A DNA stretch of 27,389 nt, from the NCBI GenBank assembly GCA_043779285.1, contig JAYWEL010000071.1, forward strand, positions 1 to 27,389. The letters are read 5' to 3'. A model generated the notes under the pieces. That model did not search any database, was not told the DNA's origin, and worked only from the letters and a program-made list of their open reading frames with translations. Positions 1-8,945 of this stretch are shown piece after piece. Position 1 is the first letter of the stretch. The number at the start of each line of letters is the position of its first letter. This DNA comes from MGR-bin208 sp043779285 (GTDB taxonomy: Bacteria > Bacteroidota > Bacteroidia > Chitinophagales > Chitinophagaceae). Both the position numbers and the translations under genes were made by a program.

Positions 1-1
1 C

Positions 2-2449
2 ACAGCTTATCTGCAAAAATGGATTAATACAAAAAAATTACAGAGTAAAGGAACTGGTAGTTTGTTTGCTCCCCGTGGCAGGGGCATGTCTTTTGGCCCT
101 GCTGATACTTTATTGATTGAGGCATATAATCTTTTTAATACGGCAGTAAAAGAAAACCTGTTGATTGGTGAGGCGTCTGCCGATTATTATTACAGCCTGA
201 TGAAAAATAATTTTCCTGGCAGTTCATATACCATTGATGCGCAATCTACCCTGGCGGTGGAGTTTATCAATTTTGCACAAAGTAAAATCAACTTATATCT
301 TGATTGTAAAGACGCTTCTTCTATTCAGCGTTTACGGGCACAAATAGATGAAGAGGATAAAACGGATGAAATTGCCAGCAGCCTGAACAGGATGGAAAAA
401 GTAGCACAGCAGGAGTTTTATGAAGTGGGGTATATGCTTGAAAGAGCTATCAGTTTTATTAAAACAGATGATCCTGATTTTGCAAAAACACTGGAGGGGC
501 GGATGTATTTTTTCAAAGCAAGGGGTTATTTTGGAAGGAATAAAAAAACAGTGGATATCGGCAATGCATTCCAGTATGCCTACACGGCGTATGCATCCGA
601 TAAAAATGCAGCCTTTATTCTGAACACTTTATCGGCACTGCATCTGGACAATAATAAAATTGATAGTGCAATATATTATGCAAAGCTGGCTATCATTGCT
701 GCACCCAAATGGCGTTACCCCTACGTTACATTAGCTTTTGCTTATAAAACCCTGAATCATCCTGATTCGGCTATTAAATATTATAACAGGTCTATTGAAG
801 TAAGTCCGGATAATGCAGATGCCTATGTAGATCTCGGTCATTACTATTATTCTCTCTCAGAAGGTGATTCGGCAGTTAGTTATTATGAAAGGGCTTTGCT
901 CATTGAACCGAATAACCCGTATGCCAGTAATAATATCGGTTGGGTTAATTTCGGAAAAAAAAATTACGATCTGGCAATTTCTTATTTTAAGAGAAGTATA
1001 GCGGCTAACCCCCAATTTATTAATGCCTACAACGGACTCAGTAAATCATTTTTTGAAACTAAACTCTACGACTCTGCCAGGATTTATTATTCAAAGGCTT
1101 TTGCGAATTATAAGGATAAATCAATTGTCAATATTTATATCGGCAATTTTTATAAAGACCTGAAGGAATATGATTCTGCAAAGCTGTATTACCGGATGGC
1201 TGCAGAACTTGATCCTAATTATGAGGAAGCCTACAATAAGCTTGGCCTTGCCAGTTTTGAATTAAAACAGCTTGACTCGGCCAATTTCTATTACCATATG
1301 GCTTTGCAGGCCAATCCTTATTCAGCCTTTGCCCTTATTAATATTGGTATGGTGTTTAAGGAACTGAAAATGCCCGACTCTACTTATAATTATTTTCAAC
1401 AAGCTGTCCGGCTTGAACCCCGCAACCCTTCCATCCTCAATAATCTCGGTGTCGTTTACGGGCAGGAAAAAAACTATGACTCGGCCAAATCCTATTTTAG
1501 AAGGGCACTATTTGTAAACCCAGATTATAAGCCTGCTTCCAATAATCTTATAAGAATATTCAAAGAACTGAATCAATTGGATTCTATCACTAATTCCCTC
1601 AAAGGCACTTCATTGATAGACCCTAACAGCACTACGTTCATGAATTATTTGGGGATGGCTTTCTTAGATCAGAAGCGATATGATTCGGCCCGTTGGTATA
1701 TCCGCAGGGCTATTCAAATAGATTCGGTGAATGCACAACTTTACAGTAATCTCGGACTTGTATTCCAGGGGATGAAACAATATGATTCTGCCAGGTTGTA
1801 TATGCAAAGAGCATTGGGTTTTGATCCCGATAACCAGATTATCTGGGGAAATCTTTCGGGTGTATTCAGACAGCTAAAACTTTTTGATTCGGCGGCATAT
1901 TATTATAAAAAACAACTTTTCAGAAAAACTGTTCCCGGATTGCAGGCATATTTTTCAATTGGTAATTTCTATGACGATATGCAAGTGTATGATTCAGCAA
2001 TTGTCTATTTCAGAAAAGTAATTAACCTCGATTCAAAATATAAGCCAGCCTATACACAAGCCGGCATTAGCTTTATGAAGGTTGAGCAGAATGATTCGGC
2101 GCTGATTTATTTAAGCCAAGCAATGAAGCTTGATCGTAATTCTTCCAATGGATCACTTAATCTCGGATTGGTTTATCATGCCATGAAGCAATATGATTCG
2201 GCCATTGTGTACATACAAAATGCAATCCGCCTTGATTCGACTAAAGTAAAATCATATTACCAGCTTGCCTGTATTTATGCATTGGCCAACAAACCAGAAC
2301 AGGCTATACTTTATTTGAGACAAGCTTATGAAAGAGGGTATAAAAATATAGAAGTTCTCCTCACCGATTATGATTTGAAAAGGTTAAAAAATTTTAAAGG
2401 GTTTCAGGATATACTGGATAAATATTTACCAGATTGGAGAACCCGATAG
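2..2449 (+). CDS. Large tetratricopeptide-repeat protein, 5' end outside the window
   Basis: The frame is open from base 2 with no stop, so the true start lies upstream; the TTG at 62 is only the first possible start codon inside the window. The visible 815 residues are an N-terminal helical stretch of about 190 residues followed by about 17 TPR units of 34 residues. Nearly every unit carries a D-S-A core followed by an aromatic pair (for example YDSAKLYY, YDSARIYY) and a helix B ending near D-P-N. The last repeat runs into a YERGYKN...LLTDYDLKRLKNFKGFQDIL tail, a common end for Bacteroidota TPR arrays. TPR arrays are protein-protein scaffolds. From memory, some similar Bacteroidota proteins carry a caspase-like domain in front of such arrays, but that part would be outside the window and cannot be judged. 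The gene converges on the E1 dehydrogenase gene. Confident on TPR; function unknown. Confidence 0.9.
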   Translation, partial: TAYLQKWINTKKLQSKGTGSLFAPRGRGMSFGPADTLLIEAYNLFNTAVKENLLIGEASADYYYSLMKNNFPGSSYTIDAQSTLAVEFINFAQSKINLYLDCKDASSIQRLRAQIDEEDKTDEIASSLNRMEKVAQQEFYEVGYMLERAISFIKTDDPDFAKTLEGRMYFFKARGYFGRNKKTVDIGNAFQYAYTAYASDKNAAFILNTLSALHLDNNKIDSAIYYAKLAIIAAPKWRYPYVTLAFAYKTLNHPDSAIKYYNRSIEVSPDNADAYVDLGHYYYSLSEGDSAVSYYERALLIEPNNPYASNNIGWVNFGKKNYDLAISYFKRSIAANPQFINAYNGLSKSFFETKLYDSARIYYSKAFANYKDKSIVNIYIGNFYKDLKEYDSAKLYYRMAAELDPNYEEAYNKLGLASFELKQLDSANFYYHMALQANPYSAFALINIGMVFKELKMPDSTYNYFQQAVRLEPRNPSILNNLGVVYGQEKNYDSAKSYFRRALFVNPDYKPASNNLIRIFKELNQLDSITNSLKGTSLIDPNSTTFMNYLGMAFLDQKRYDSARWYIRRAIQIDSVNAQLYSNLGLVFQGMKQYDSARLYMQRALGFDPDNQIIWGNLSGVFRQLKLFDSAAYYYKKQLFRKTVPGLQAYFSIGNFYDDMQVYDSAIVYFRKVINLDSKYKPAYTQAGISFMKVEQNDSALIYLSQAMKLDRNSSNGSLNLGLVYHAMKQYDSAIVYIQNAIRLDSTKVKSYYQLACIYALANKPEQAILYLRQAYERGYKNIEVLLTDYDLKRLKNFKGFQDILDKYLPDWRTR

Positions 2450-2541
2450 TTATGCTATGGACAACAGCTTTTCCCATTACTGATTTTTCCGGACCCTCCA
2501 AATCTCGATTCCTCGGGACAAGTACTCCTACGAAGGGAAGC

Positions 2542-2561
2542 TTAGTAGCTTACTAATTTTT
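2542..2561 (+). terminator. Weak AT-rich hairpin with T-run after the TPR gene
   Basis: TTAGTA-GCT-TACTAA forms a perfect 6-bp stem with a 3-nt loop, followed by five T on the + strand. It overlaps the stop codon of the convergent E1 gene. The stem has only one G/C pair, so it may be a weak or incidental terminator. Confidence 0.3.
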
Positions 2562-4521
2562 GAATTACTTCCCCCAACCTCGATTTTGCCAAAAACTGTT
2601 TTTCCAATTCCATATTAAACGGTATGGCGGTATCCATCGATGCGCAACGCATCACCGGTGCGTCCAGTAAATCAAAACAATGTTCGGCGATCCAAGCTGC
2701 AATTTCGCCTGCTATACCACTAATTAACGTGTCCTCATGCAGGATCAATACTTTACCGGTTCTTGTCACCGAATCACGGATAGCCTGATAGTCTAATGGA
2801 AGTAATGTTCTGAGATCAATGATGTCAATAGAAAGCTCAGGGTGTACTGCGGCATAGTCTTCGGCCCAATGCACTGCGGCACCATAGGTAATTATAGAAA
2901 CTTCATCACCTTCTCTGACATGTCTTGCTTTACCAATTTCTATTTCATAATAATCTTCCGGCACGGGTCCGCTAATGGATCGGTACAATCCTTTATGCTC
3001 AAAAAACATCACCGGATTGGGATCATTGATAGCTGCAATTAATAACCCTTTTGCATCAATGGCGGTAGACGGATATACCACTTTTAAGCCGGGCACTTTA
3101 GTAAACCATGCTTCGTTACTCTGACTGTGAAATGGTCCTGCTCCCATACCTCCACCTGTTGGCATTCTAATAACCACATCGGCATTTTGCCCCCAACGAT
3201 AATGAATTTTAGCCAGGTTGTTTACAATCTGGTTGAAGCCCACAGTAGCAAAATCGGCAAACTGCATTTCCATCATGGCCTTGTATCCTTCCAGACTCAA
3301 ACCCAATGCAGTTCCTACAATCGCACTTTCACAGAGTGGCGTATTTCTCACCCTTTCTTTTCCAAACTCTTCTACAAAACCTTCGGTAATTTTAAATGCC
3401 CCGCCATATTCTGCTATATCCTGTCCCATGAGAATAAGATTGGGATGTTGCTGCATGGATTGTTTCAGCCCTTCACTAATAGCATCGATAAAACGAATGG
3501 ACCGTGCTGTGTTTTCATTTTCAAGAATATTTTTTTGAAAATGGGACGCATACATATCTCCCAGTTCCTCTTCTTCATCCGGACTAACCGGTACTCCTTC
3601 AAATCCAATTTTTAATTCATCTTCAATTTTTTGTTTCAATTCGGATCGAATAGTAACAACCGCTTCCTTTGTTAATATATTTTGTTCCTGTAAATAATTT
3701 TCGAAATTCATTACCGGATCTTTTTCTGCCCATTCTTCAAGTAATTCTTTTGGAACATATTTAGTGCCGCTAGCTTCTTCATGCCCTCGCATACGAAATG
3801 TCATGCACTCAATGAGGTAAGGCTTTTGATTGGTTATACAATAGTTTCTCACCCCTTTAATGGTTTCAAAAACGGTCAATAAATTATTGCCATCAATCTG
3901 TATTCCTTCTATTCCATATCCATTAGCTTTATCTACCAAATTTTCGCAACGGTATTGTTCGTTCACCGGAGTACTGAGACCATACCCATTATTTTCTATG
4001 ATAAAAATTACCGGAAGGCCCCATACGGCAGCTACATTCAATGCTTCGTGAAAATCGCCTTCACTGGTTCCTCCATCCCCGGAAAATGCCAGGGAGACTT
4101 TTTTTTCTTTTCGAAGTTTATACGCCAAAGCAACCCCATCGGCAATGGCAAGTTGCGGGCCAAGATGAGAAATCATTCCGCAGATATGATGTTCTTTTGA
4201 ACCAAAATGAAAACTCCGTTCCCGCCCCTTGCTGTATCCATCTTTCAATCCCTGCCATTGTTTAAAAAGTTTGCTGAGTGGCATATTTCGGGAAGTAAAA
4301 ACGCCCAGGTTCCGGTGCAGTGGCATGATCCATTCATCTTCGTCCATAGCCAGTGTAGCTCCTACAGAAATGGCTTCTTGTCCAATACCCGAAAACCATT
4401 TGGAAATTCTTCCCTGCCTTAACAGTAGCAACATTTTTTCTTCAATCATGCGGGGCCAAAGCAAGCTTTGGTACATGCTCAATAAATAATTGTCTGAGAT
4501 TTCTTTCCGGTTGAATTGCAT
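2542..4521 (-). CDS. Fused 2-oxoacid dehydrogenase E1 alpha/beta subunit
   Basis: This is a thiamine-diphosphate E1 component of a 2-oxoacid dehydrogenase complex, decarboxylating a 2-oxoacid and passing the acyl group to the E2 lipoyl domain. The N-terminal half (about residues 10-325) is E1 alpha-like: the ThDP/Mg motif starts at GDGGTSEGDFHEALN (148-162) and ends at ENNGYG (176-181). An acidic linker near 315-325 leads to an E1 beta-like half (about 340-659) with the typical FIDAISEGL, GQDIAEYGG, NTPLCESAIVG and HEDTLISG segments. Alpha and beta are usually separate genes; a single chain of 659 residues is the form often seen in Bacteroidota. E2 and E3 genes are not in the window. Substrate (branched-chain 2-oxoacids, pyruvate or acetoin) cannot be settled from motifs; branched-chain is my first guess. 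ATG start at 4519-4521. A 48-bp gap to the upstream small membrane gene allows co-transcription. Confidence 0.92.
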   Translation of the reverse strand: MQFNRKEISDNYLLSMYQSLLWPRMIEEKMLLLLRQGRISKWFSGIGQEAISVGATLAMDEDEWIMPLHRNLGVFTSRNMPLSKLFKQWQGLKDGYSKGRERSFHFGSKEHHICGMISHLGPQLAIADGVALAYKLRKEKKVSLAFSGDGGTSEGDFHEALNVAAVWGLPVIFIIENNGYGLSTPVNEQYRCENLVDKANGYGIEGIQIDGNNLLTVFETIKGVRNYCITNQKPYLIECMTFRMRGHEEASGTKYVPKELLEEWAEKDPVMNFENYLQEQNILTKEAVVTIRSELKQKIEDELKIGFEGVPVSPDEEEELGDMYASHFQKNILENENTARSIRFIDAISEGLKQSMQQHPNLILMGQDIAEYGGAFKITEGFVEEFGKERVRNTPLCESAIVGTALGLSLEGYKAMMEMQFADFATVGFNQIVNNLAKIHYRWGQNADVVIRMPTGGGMGAGPFHSQSNEAWFTKVPGLKVVYPSTAIDAKGLLIAAINDPNPVMFFEHKGLYRSISGPVPEDYYEIEIGKARHVREGDEVSIITYGAAVHWAEDYAAVHPELSIDIIDLRTLLPLDYQAIRDSVTRTGKVLILHEDTLISGIAGEIAAWIAEHCFDLLDAPVMRCASMDTAIPFNMELEKQFLAKSRLGEVIQKLVSY

Positions 4522-4569
4522 GCTGCGAAATTCAGCTATTCGGGTTGAATTAGCAAAGCCTGATGGGTT

Positions 4570-4917
4570 TTAGTTTTTCTGCTTCTTTTCTTCTTTAAAT
4601 AATTGTGATGTACTGATACTGTAAAGAATACTAAATAAAAGGCCGTGCCAGAAACTATCAATTGTAAATTCGTCGACCATATTACTGGCAATTAAGACCA
4701 CGATGGTATTGATAACGAGTAAAAACAATCCGAAAGTAATAATGGTAAATGGCAGGGTGAGTATGACCAGGATGGGTTTTAATATAAAATTCAAAATCCC
4801 CAAAGCAATAGCAAACCAGATGGCATTTCCATAACCGCCTACATGCACACCGGGTAATACTTGCCCCAAAATAAATGCAATGGCAGCAGCAACTAAAATG
4901 CGGATAATGATATGCAT
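4570..4917 (-). CDS. Phage_holin_4_2 / YvlD-like small membrane protein
   Basis: The 115-residue protein has four hydrophobic segments (roughly residues 3-20, 28-50, 55-75 and 85-105), with GQVLPGVHV between the first two and LKPILVILTLPFTIITFGLF in the middle. These are hallmarks of the holin_4_2 (PF04020) family, which despite the name is a widespread chromosomal inner-membrane protein of unknown function. The frame extends to a TTG at 4936-4938, but the ATG at 4915-4917 starts directly at the first membrane helix as is usual in the family, so I chose it. No phage genes surround it, so this is not evidence of a prophage. The E1 gene begins 48 bp downstream on the same strand. Confidence 0.85.
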   Translation of the reverse strand: MHIIIRILVAAAIAFILGQVLPGVHVGGYGNAIWFAIALGILNFILKPILVILTLPFTIITFGLFLLVINTIVVLIASNMVDEFTIDSFWHGLLFSILYSISTSQLFKEEKKQKN

Positions 4918-5032
4918 GGTTTTTTGTTTATTCCCCAATATTTCATTTTGAAAAAATATTCGGATTTTTTTTTAATTTTTTTTGTCAAGTAAACATTCAA
5001 TCAATCATTTGAAAACCTGGTCAATTCAATAT

Positions 5033-6307
5033 TTAAATTACGACCAGTTCATAAAACTCTTCTGGATTCAGGTATTTTTTTGCTACTTGCTGAATCTCTT
5101 CGGCTTGAATCAATTTGATTGTTTTAATCTGATTATAAAAATAGCTTTCATCCATGTCGTTTAAAATAATATTCTTCCAACGGCTGATGATCTGAAACGG
5201 GCCATCCAATGCTCCGAGAATAGATCCCATCATATAATTTTTTACCAACTTAAGTTCGTCCTCCTGAATAACACCATCCCGCAACAATTTCATTTCCTTA
5301 TATACTTCTTCCACAGTAGCATCACATACATCCTTACCCGCTTCGGTACTGATGATCCATGCGCCGCCTTGTAAATGGTTTTGCAGATAACTGTGAATGC
5401 CATAGGTGTAGCCTTTGTCTTCGCGAATATTTTTCATTAACCTGGAGCCAAAAAATCCGCCAAACAATGCATTCAATACCTGCACATTTAAAAAATCGGG
5501 ATGATGACGGTTTGGGAATGGACGAGAAATACGGATGGCTGCCTGTACCCCTTTTTTATCGTTTATAATACGATGCTTTTTTTCTGTAATGGGTGCAAAT
5601 GATTTATCATCAATCGATCTTTCCTTATTGGGAATATCGCCCAAATGCTGATTCAAAATTTCTTCCAAATTATCGGGCAATTTACCTGCGGCAAACATCA
5701 CCCATTTTCCTTTGGCATAATGCCCCTGATAAAAATTGACCATTTCATCGCGGGTTAAAGCTGCATAATCTTCATGATTATTAAATGTTCCGTATGGATG
5801 TTTTTCGCCAAACAAATGGGCATCCATCAGCCGGTTTGCCACATAGTCGCTCTTCTTCAATTTCACCGTCAAACCCTGTTGCATGTTTTGCTTGTAGATC
5901 TCTAATTCTTTTTCAGGAAACACCGGATCGGTTAATACATCTTTTACTACCGGCAATAATTCCTGAATATGTTTGGATAAACAGTGCAAAGTAAATGTGG
6001 ATGTTTCACTGTAACAGGCCCGGCTGAAATACGCTCCATAATATTCAAACTGTTCACTTATTTGAAACGCCGTTTTGGAAGAGGTTCCATTCTTCATCAA
6101 AAAATTAGTAGCGGATGCAATACCTTTTTTTTCTTCGAACCAATTTCCAGCATAGTAAACAGCTTCGAGATACATCACTTCTTCTGCCCCGGCATCAATG
6201 GTATATACATCCACTCCATTTCTTAAAGTAAATTTTTTATATGGTTTCAATTGCAAGTTAAAATCTACTGCATCTACAATATGTGGCACTTGTTTACGAT
6301 CGATCAT
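5033..6307 (-). CDS. M16-family peptidase subunit without zinc motif (R/Y subunit)
   Basis: This 424-residue protein has the M16B fold: an N-terminal half beginning FTLRNGVDVYTIDAG and a C-terminal half with an LFGGFFGSRLMKNIREDKGYTYG-type block. Where the catalytic HxxEH should be (after the GNWFEEKKGIAS segment, residues 53-75) it has ATNFLMKNGTSS and no histidine or glutamate ligands, so it cannot bind the zinc. It keeps the R and Y pair of the C-terminal half (R289, Y302) that positions substrate. In two-subunit M16B enzymes one chain carries HxxEH and the other the R/Y pair; the upstream gene is the matching catalytic chain, 30 bp away. Expected role: heterodimeric processing or degradation of peptides. 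No clear signal peptide is visible. ATG at 6305-6307. Confidence 0.9.
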   Translation of the reverse strand: MIDRKQVPHIVDAVDFNLQLKPYKKFTLRNGVDVYTIDAGAEEVMYLEAVYYAGNWFEEKKGIASATNFLMKNGTSSKTAFQISEQFEYYGAYFSRACYSETSTFTLHCLSKHIQELLPVVKDVLTDPVFPEKELEIYKQNMQQGLTVKLKKSDYVANRLMDAHLFGEKHPYGTFNNHEDYAALTRDEMVNFYQGHYAKGKWVMFAAGKLPDNLEEILNQHLGDIPNKERSIDDKSFAPITEKKHRIINDKKGVQAAIRISRPFPNRHHPDFLNVQVLNALFGGFFGSRLMKNIREDKGYTYGIHSYLQNHLQGGAWIISTEAGKDVCDATVEEVYKEMKLLRDGVIQEDELKLVKNYMMGSILGALDGPFQIISRWKNIILNDMDESYFYNQIKTIKLIQAEEIQQVAKKYLNPEEFYELVVI

Positions 6308-6337
6308 TTGTTCTACTTATTTTTTTATAACAGTCTG

Positions 6338-7576
6338 TTAATTGTCGGAGTAATAATAAAGAGTGTTCGAGTTTTCTTCGCGGAAAATGTTTTTGCATTC
6401 GGTTAAAATATCTTCTGCAGTTACAGCATAATATTTTTCCAGTTCATTATTTATTAAAGATGCATCGCCCAATAACTCGTAAAAAGCCAAGCTATTGGCC
6501 CGGTTCATCACACTCATGTCTTCGAATGCAATCATGCTTTCGGTTTTGTTTTTTACTTTCTGCAGTTCCTCTTCCTTTACTACTTCCTGCTTCATTTGAT
6601 CCAGAATTTTATTTAACTCCAGCTCAGCATCTTCCATCTTAACACCTTTCACCAGTTTGCCTTCAATAGTCAATAACCCATTGTCGGTTGTGCCCATATG
6701 ATAACACTCGATACTACTGAAAAGCTGTTTTTCTTTTACCAACGATTGAAATAAACGGGATGAAGTTCCGCCGCTTAGAATCTCGGTTATCAGGTCTGCA
6801 ATGAAATATCGTTCATCCATACGTGGATAAATATGCCAACATTTATACAACGCATCCAACGGTACATGGGCTCTTACTTCCATTTTCCTTGCTTCCGTTT
6901 GTACGGGCTCCTGTGGAATATTTCGCTTGTACTCATTGCCGGCAGGAATGCTGCCAAACCATTTTTCGGAAAGTGTTTTTACTTCTTCCAAACTCACATT
7001 ACCGGCTACCACTAATATGGCATTTGCCGGACAGTAATGTTTATGAAAAAATGCTTTTACATCATCAAGAGTAGCATTTTCAATATGCGATAATTCTTTC
7101 CCAATCGTCATCCAACGATAGGGATGTTGCTTATAAGCCATCTCCCTCATCTTATGCCATACATCGCCATAAGGTTTGTTGATATAGTGTTCCTTGAACT
7201 CTTCGCAAACCACTTTTCGTTGTACGTTCAAACTTTTTTTACTGAATGCCAGCGAAAGCATCCGGTCGCTTTCCAACCAAAAAGCGGTTTCCAGATTTTC
7301 GGCCGGTAACTGTATATAATAATTGGTCAGGTCGTTTGTTGTGTATGCATTGTTTTCGCCTCCTGCCAGTTGAAGAGGTTCATCATACAATGGGATATTT
7401 ACTGAACCGCCGAACATCAGGTGTTCGAACAAATGTGCAAACCCTGTTTTTTCCGGATCCTCATCTTTTGATCCAACATCATACATAATATTTACAACGG
7501 CCATGGGTGTTGATGTGTCCTGATGAACAATCACTTTCAAACCATTGTCTAAGCTAAATTTTTCAAATTGAATCAT
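6338..7576 (-). CDS. M16-family zinc metallopeptidase, catalytic subunit
   Basis: The 412-residue protein carries the inverted zinc motif HLFEH at residues 48-52 (GFAHLFEHLMFGGS), with the third ligand expected in VVCEEFKE near residues 125-126. This defines an active M16 (pitrilysin/MPP-like) metallopeptidase. Its C-terminal half has the SRLFQSLVKEKQLFSS block, where R274 is kept but the catalytic tyrosine position is F286. It therefore looks complementary to the next gene, which lacks the zinc site but has R and Y. The two form an operon with a 30-bp gap. The N-terminus (MIQFEKFSLDNGLKV) shows no signal peptide. On the reverse strand a TACTTTTA sequence (7600-7607) sits 24 bp before the ATG, one base off the TAnnTTTG promoter element. 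Confidence 0.93.
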   Translation of the reverse strand: MIQFEKFSLDNGLKVIVHQDTSTPMAVVNIMYDVGSKDEDPEKTGFAHLFEHLMFGGSVNIPLYDEPLQLAGGENNAYTTNDLTNYYIQLPAENLETAFWLESDRMLSLAFSKKSLNVQRKVVCEEFKEHYINKPYGDVWHKMREMAYKQHPYRWMTIGKELSHIENATLDDVKAFFHKHYCPANAILVVAGNVSLEEVKTLSEKWFGSIPAGNEYKRNIPQEPVQTEARKMEVRAHVPLDALYKCWHIYPRMDERYFIADLITEILSGGTSSRLFQSLVKEKQLFSSIECYHMGTTDNGLLTIEGKLVKGVKMEDAELELNKILDQMKQEVVKEEELQKVKNKTESMIAFEDMSVMNRANSLAFYELLGDASLINNELEKYYAVTAEDILTECKNIFREENSNTLYYYSDN

Positions 7577-7620
7577 ATCCTTCCGGTATTAATAACTTGT
7601 AAAAGTAGTTTAATTTGGGA

Positions 7621-7655
7621 AGCTACTGAACGTAAACCTTTATCAGGTTTTAGCT
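7621..7655. other. Bulged hairpin between the aspartyl protease and the M16 genes
   Basis: AAACCT-TTATC-AGGTTT is a perfect 6-bp stem with a 5-nt loop (7634-7650), flanked by a second pairing AGCTA (7621-7625) with TAGCT (7651-7655); an 8-nt bulge lies on one side only. It sits 14 bp past the aspartyl protease stop, where a terminator would be expected, but no T-run follows on the reverse strand. It could be a weak terminator, an mRNA-stabilising hairpin or a chance fold. Confidence 0.3.
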
Positions 7656-7668
7656 ATAAATCATACAT

Positions 7669-8874
7669 TCAAAATAAAATGTTTTGAATTTTGAATTTAA
7701 TTTCAATTAAATCCATATTTCGCCGAATCAGCATTTTAACGCTTGTACCCGCTTCCTGAAGTTGATATTTATAGTTTGTTAAGTCCTGTTTAATATTATT
7801 GTTTATTCCTAAAACTATATCCCCTTCCTTTAACCCTGCCTTTTCTCCTGGCGAATCTTTGGCCACATCTCCAATGATAATTAACCCATCGATTAAGTAA
7901 AGTTCTATACCAGAATAAGAGTAGTCAAATGCTTCTTTATAGTGTGAATTGGGTTTGAGGTGAAACAAGTTTTTTTTATAATCCATAATCACATTAAATC
8001 TTCTCAAAATATCATTACCTATCAAGCCCGCCAGATAAGGATATGCGAGAATATCATGCTTATCATCATAAATCAATATGGGTACTTTCCGGAATTTATA
8101 CGGGCCGAAAGATGCTTCTTTTATGACTGTATATAAAAGATCTACTTTCCCACCTAATCCTTCTGCTTGTTTATTATAAAACTTTCTTCGCTTATGTAAC
8201 AATCCACTATCGCTGATAAACTCTTTTGTGAGCAGTAGGCTGAGGCCCGCACCTATGTCGTATAAAACTCTTGGTGTGTAACTATTAGCGTCTCGTACAG
8301 TGAGGTGTTGTAAGGGTAAGGTTGTTATCTCTGGATTAAAAGCCCACCCTCCTTTTGGTAACTTGAAATTGCCCTGTGAATAAAAAGAAATCTGTAAGCT
8401 GTCATAATCAAGTGCAATGATATAGCGGCTCAAAACAGAATAACCAATAATTCCATCAATAGGCAATCCATAAATACTGGATAAAACACTGTAATCGACA
8501 ACATGAAAATTCAGGTCTTTAATGGTGAGATTTGGAAAATACAAGATTAGATTATTAACGAAACTCACTTTTCTGGAGCCGCCAATCCCCCGGATCATTC
8601 TTTCTGAAGGCTCCACTTTATAGCCGAAATACTTGACAGATGAAGAGTCTAATGAAATACCACCACTTCCCGTATCTAATATAAAATTTAAAGTATCTTT
8701 TGTCTGGCCTACGGTGGCATTTAATAAAACCACACCTCCGGATAGCATTTTAAACCGGAACCGTGTAATCAATTTCGATGCTGGCTCATCAAATAATTCT
8801 TGCGTAAAAGAAGTATTGACCAGCAAAATGCTGAACAGGAAAATCAGGGTTATTGGGGCGATTTTTTTGACCAA
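7669..8874 (-). CDS. Secreted retropepsin/pepsin-like aspartyl protease with PDZ domain
   Basis: The 401-residue product starts with a signal-peptide-like segment (KK then hydrophobic residues 5-20). It has two aspartyl-protease half-sites: ILDTGSGG (residues 65-72) and LYDIGAGLSLLL (204-214), each followed by a conserved downstream hydrophobic-Gly block (DGIIGYSVL, LIGNDILRRF). Two D-x-G sites in one chain suggest a bilobed enzyme that can work as a monomer; the second site is D-I-G rather than D-T-G. The C-terminal 80 residues form a PDZ domain (GDVAKDSPGEKAGLKEGDIV), typical for substrate-tail recognition by envelope proteases. The start codon is TTG (8872-8874): an in-frame TAA lies 9 bp upstream, and the next ATG is past the signal peptide. 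Likely periplasmic or lipid-anchored quality control or processing. Divergent from mqnC. Confidence 0.85.
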   Translation of the reverse strand: MVKKIAPITLIFLFSILLVNTSFTQELFDEPASKLITRFRFKMLSGGVVLLNATVGQTKDTLNFILDTGSGGISLDSSSVKYFGYKVEPSERMIRGIGGSRKVSFVNNLILYFPNLTIKDLNFHVVDYSVLSSIYGLPIDGIIGYSVLSRYIIALDYDSLQISFYSQGNFKLPKGGWAFNPEITTLPLQHLTVRDANSYTPRVLYDIGAGLSLLLTKEFISDSGLLHKRRKFYNKQAEGLGGKVDLLYTVIKEASFGPYKFRKVPILIYDDKHDILAYPYLAGLIGNDILRRFNVIMDYKKNLFHLKPNSHYKEAFDYSYSGIELYLIDGLIIIGDVAKDSPGEKAGLKEGDIVLGINNNIKQDLTNYKYQLQEAGTSVKMLIRRNMDLIEIKFKIQNILF

Positions 8875-8912
8875 TTTTTTGAATTAAATGTGAAAAAGAA
8901 GAATGTTAAACC

Positions 8913-8926
8913 ATGTTGTTCAACAT
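8913..8926. promoter_or_regulatory. Short dyad ATGTTG-TT-CAACAT in the leader of the aspartyl protease gene
   Basis: A perfect 6-bp inverted repeat with a 2-bp spacer lies 38 bp upstream of the aspartyl protease TTG start. It could be an operator or a small hairpin in the leader. No matching second copy was seen elsewhere. Confidence 0.3.
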
Positions 8927-8945
8927 AAAATAAATATAAGACATT

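Noticed and set aside
3127..3615. 162-codon open frame on the + strand
   Set aside because: Antisense to the E1 beta half; His/Cys/Phe-rich translation typical of a shadow frame.
4570..4917. Possible prophage remnant because of the holin family name
   Set aside because: The holin_4_2 family is a common chromosomal membrane family and no other phage gene is near.
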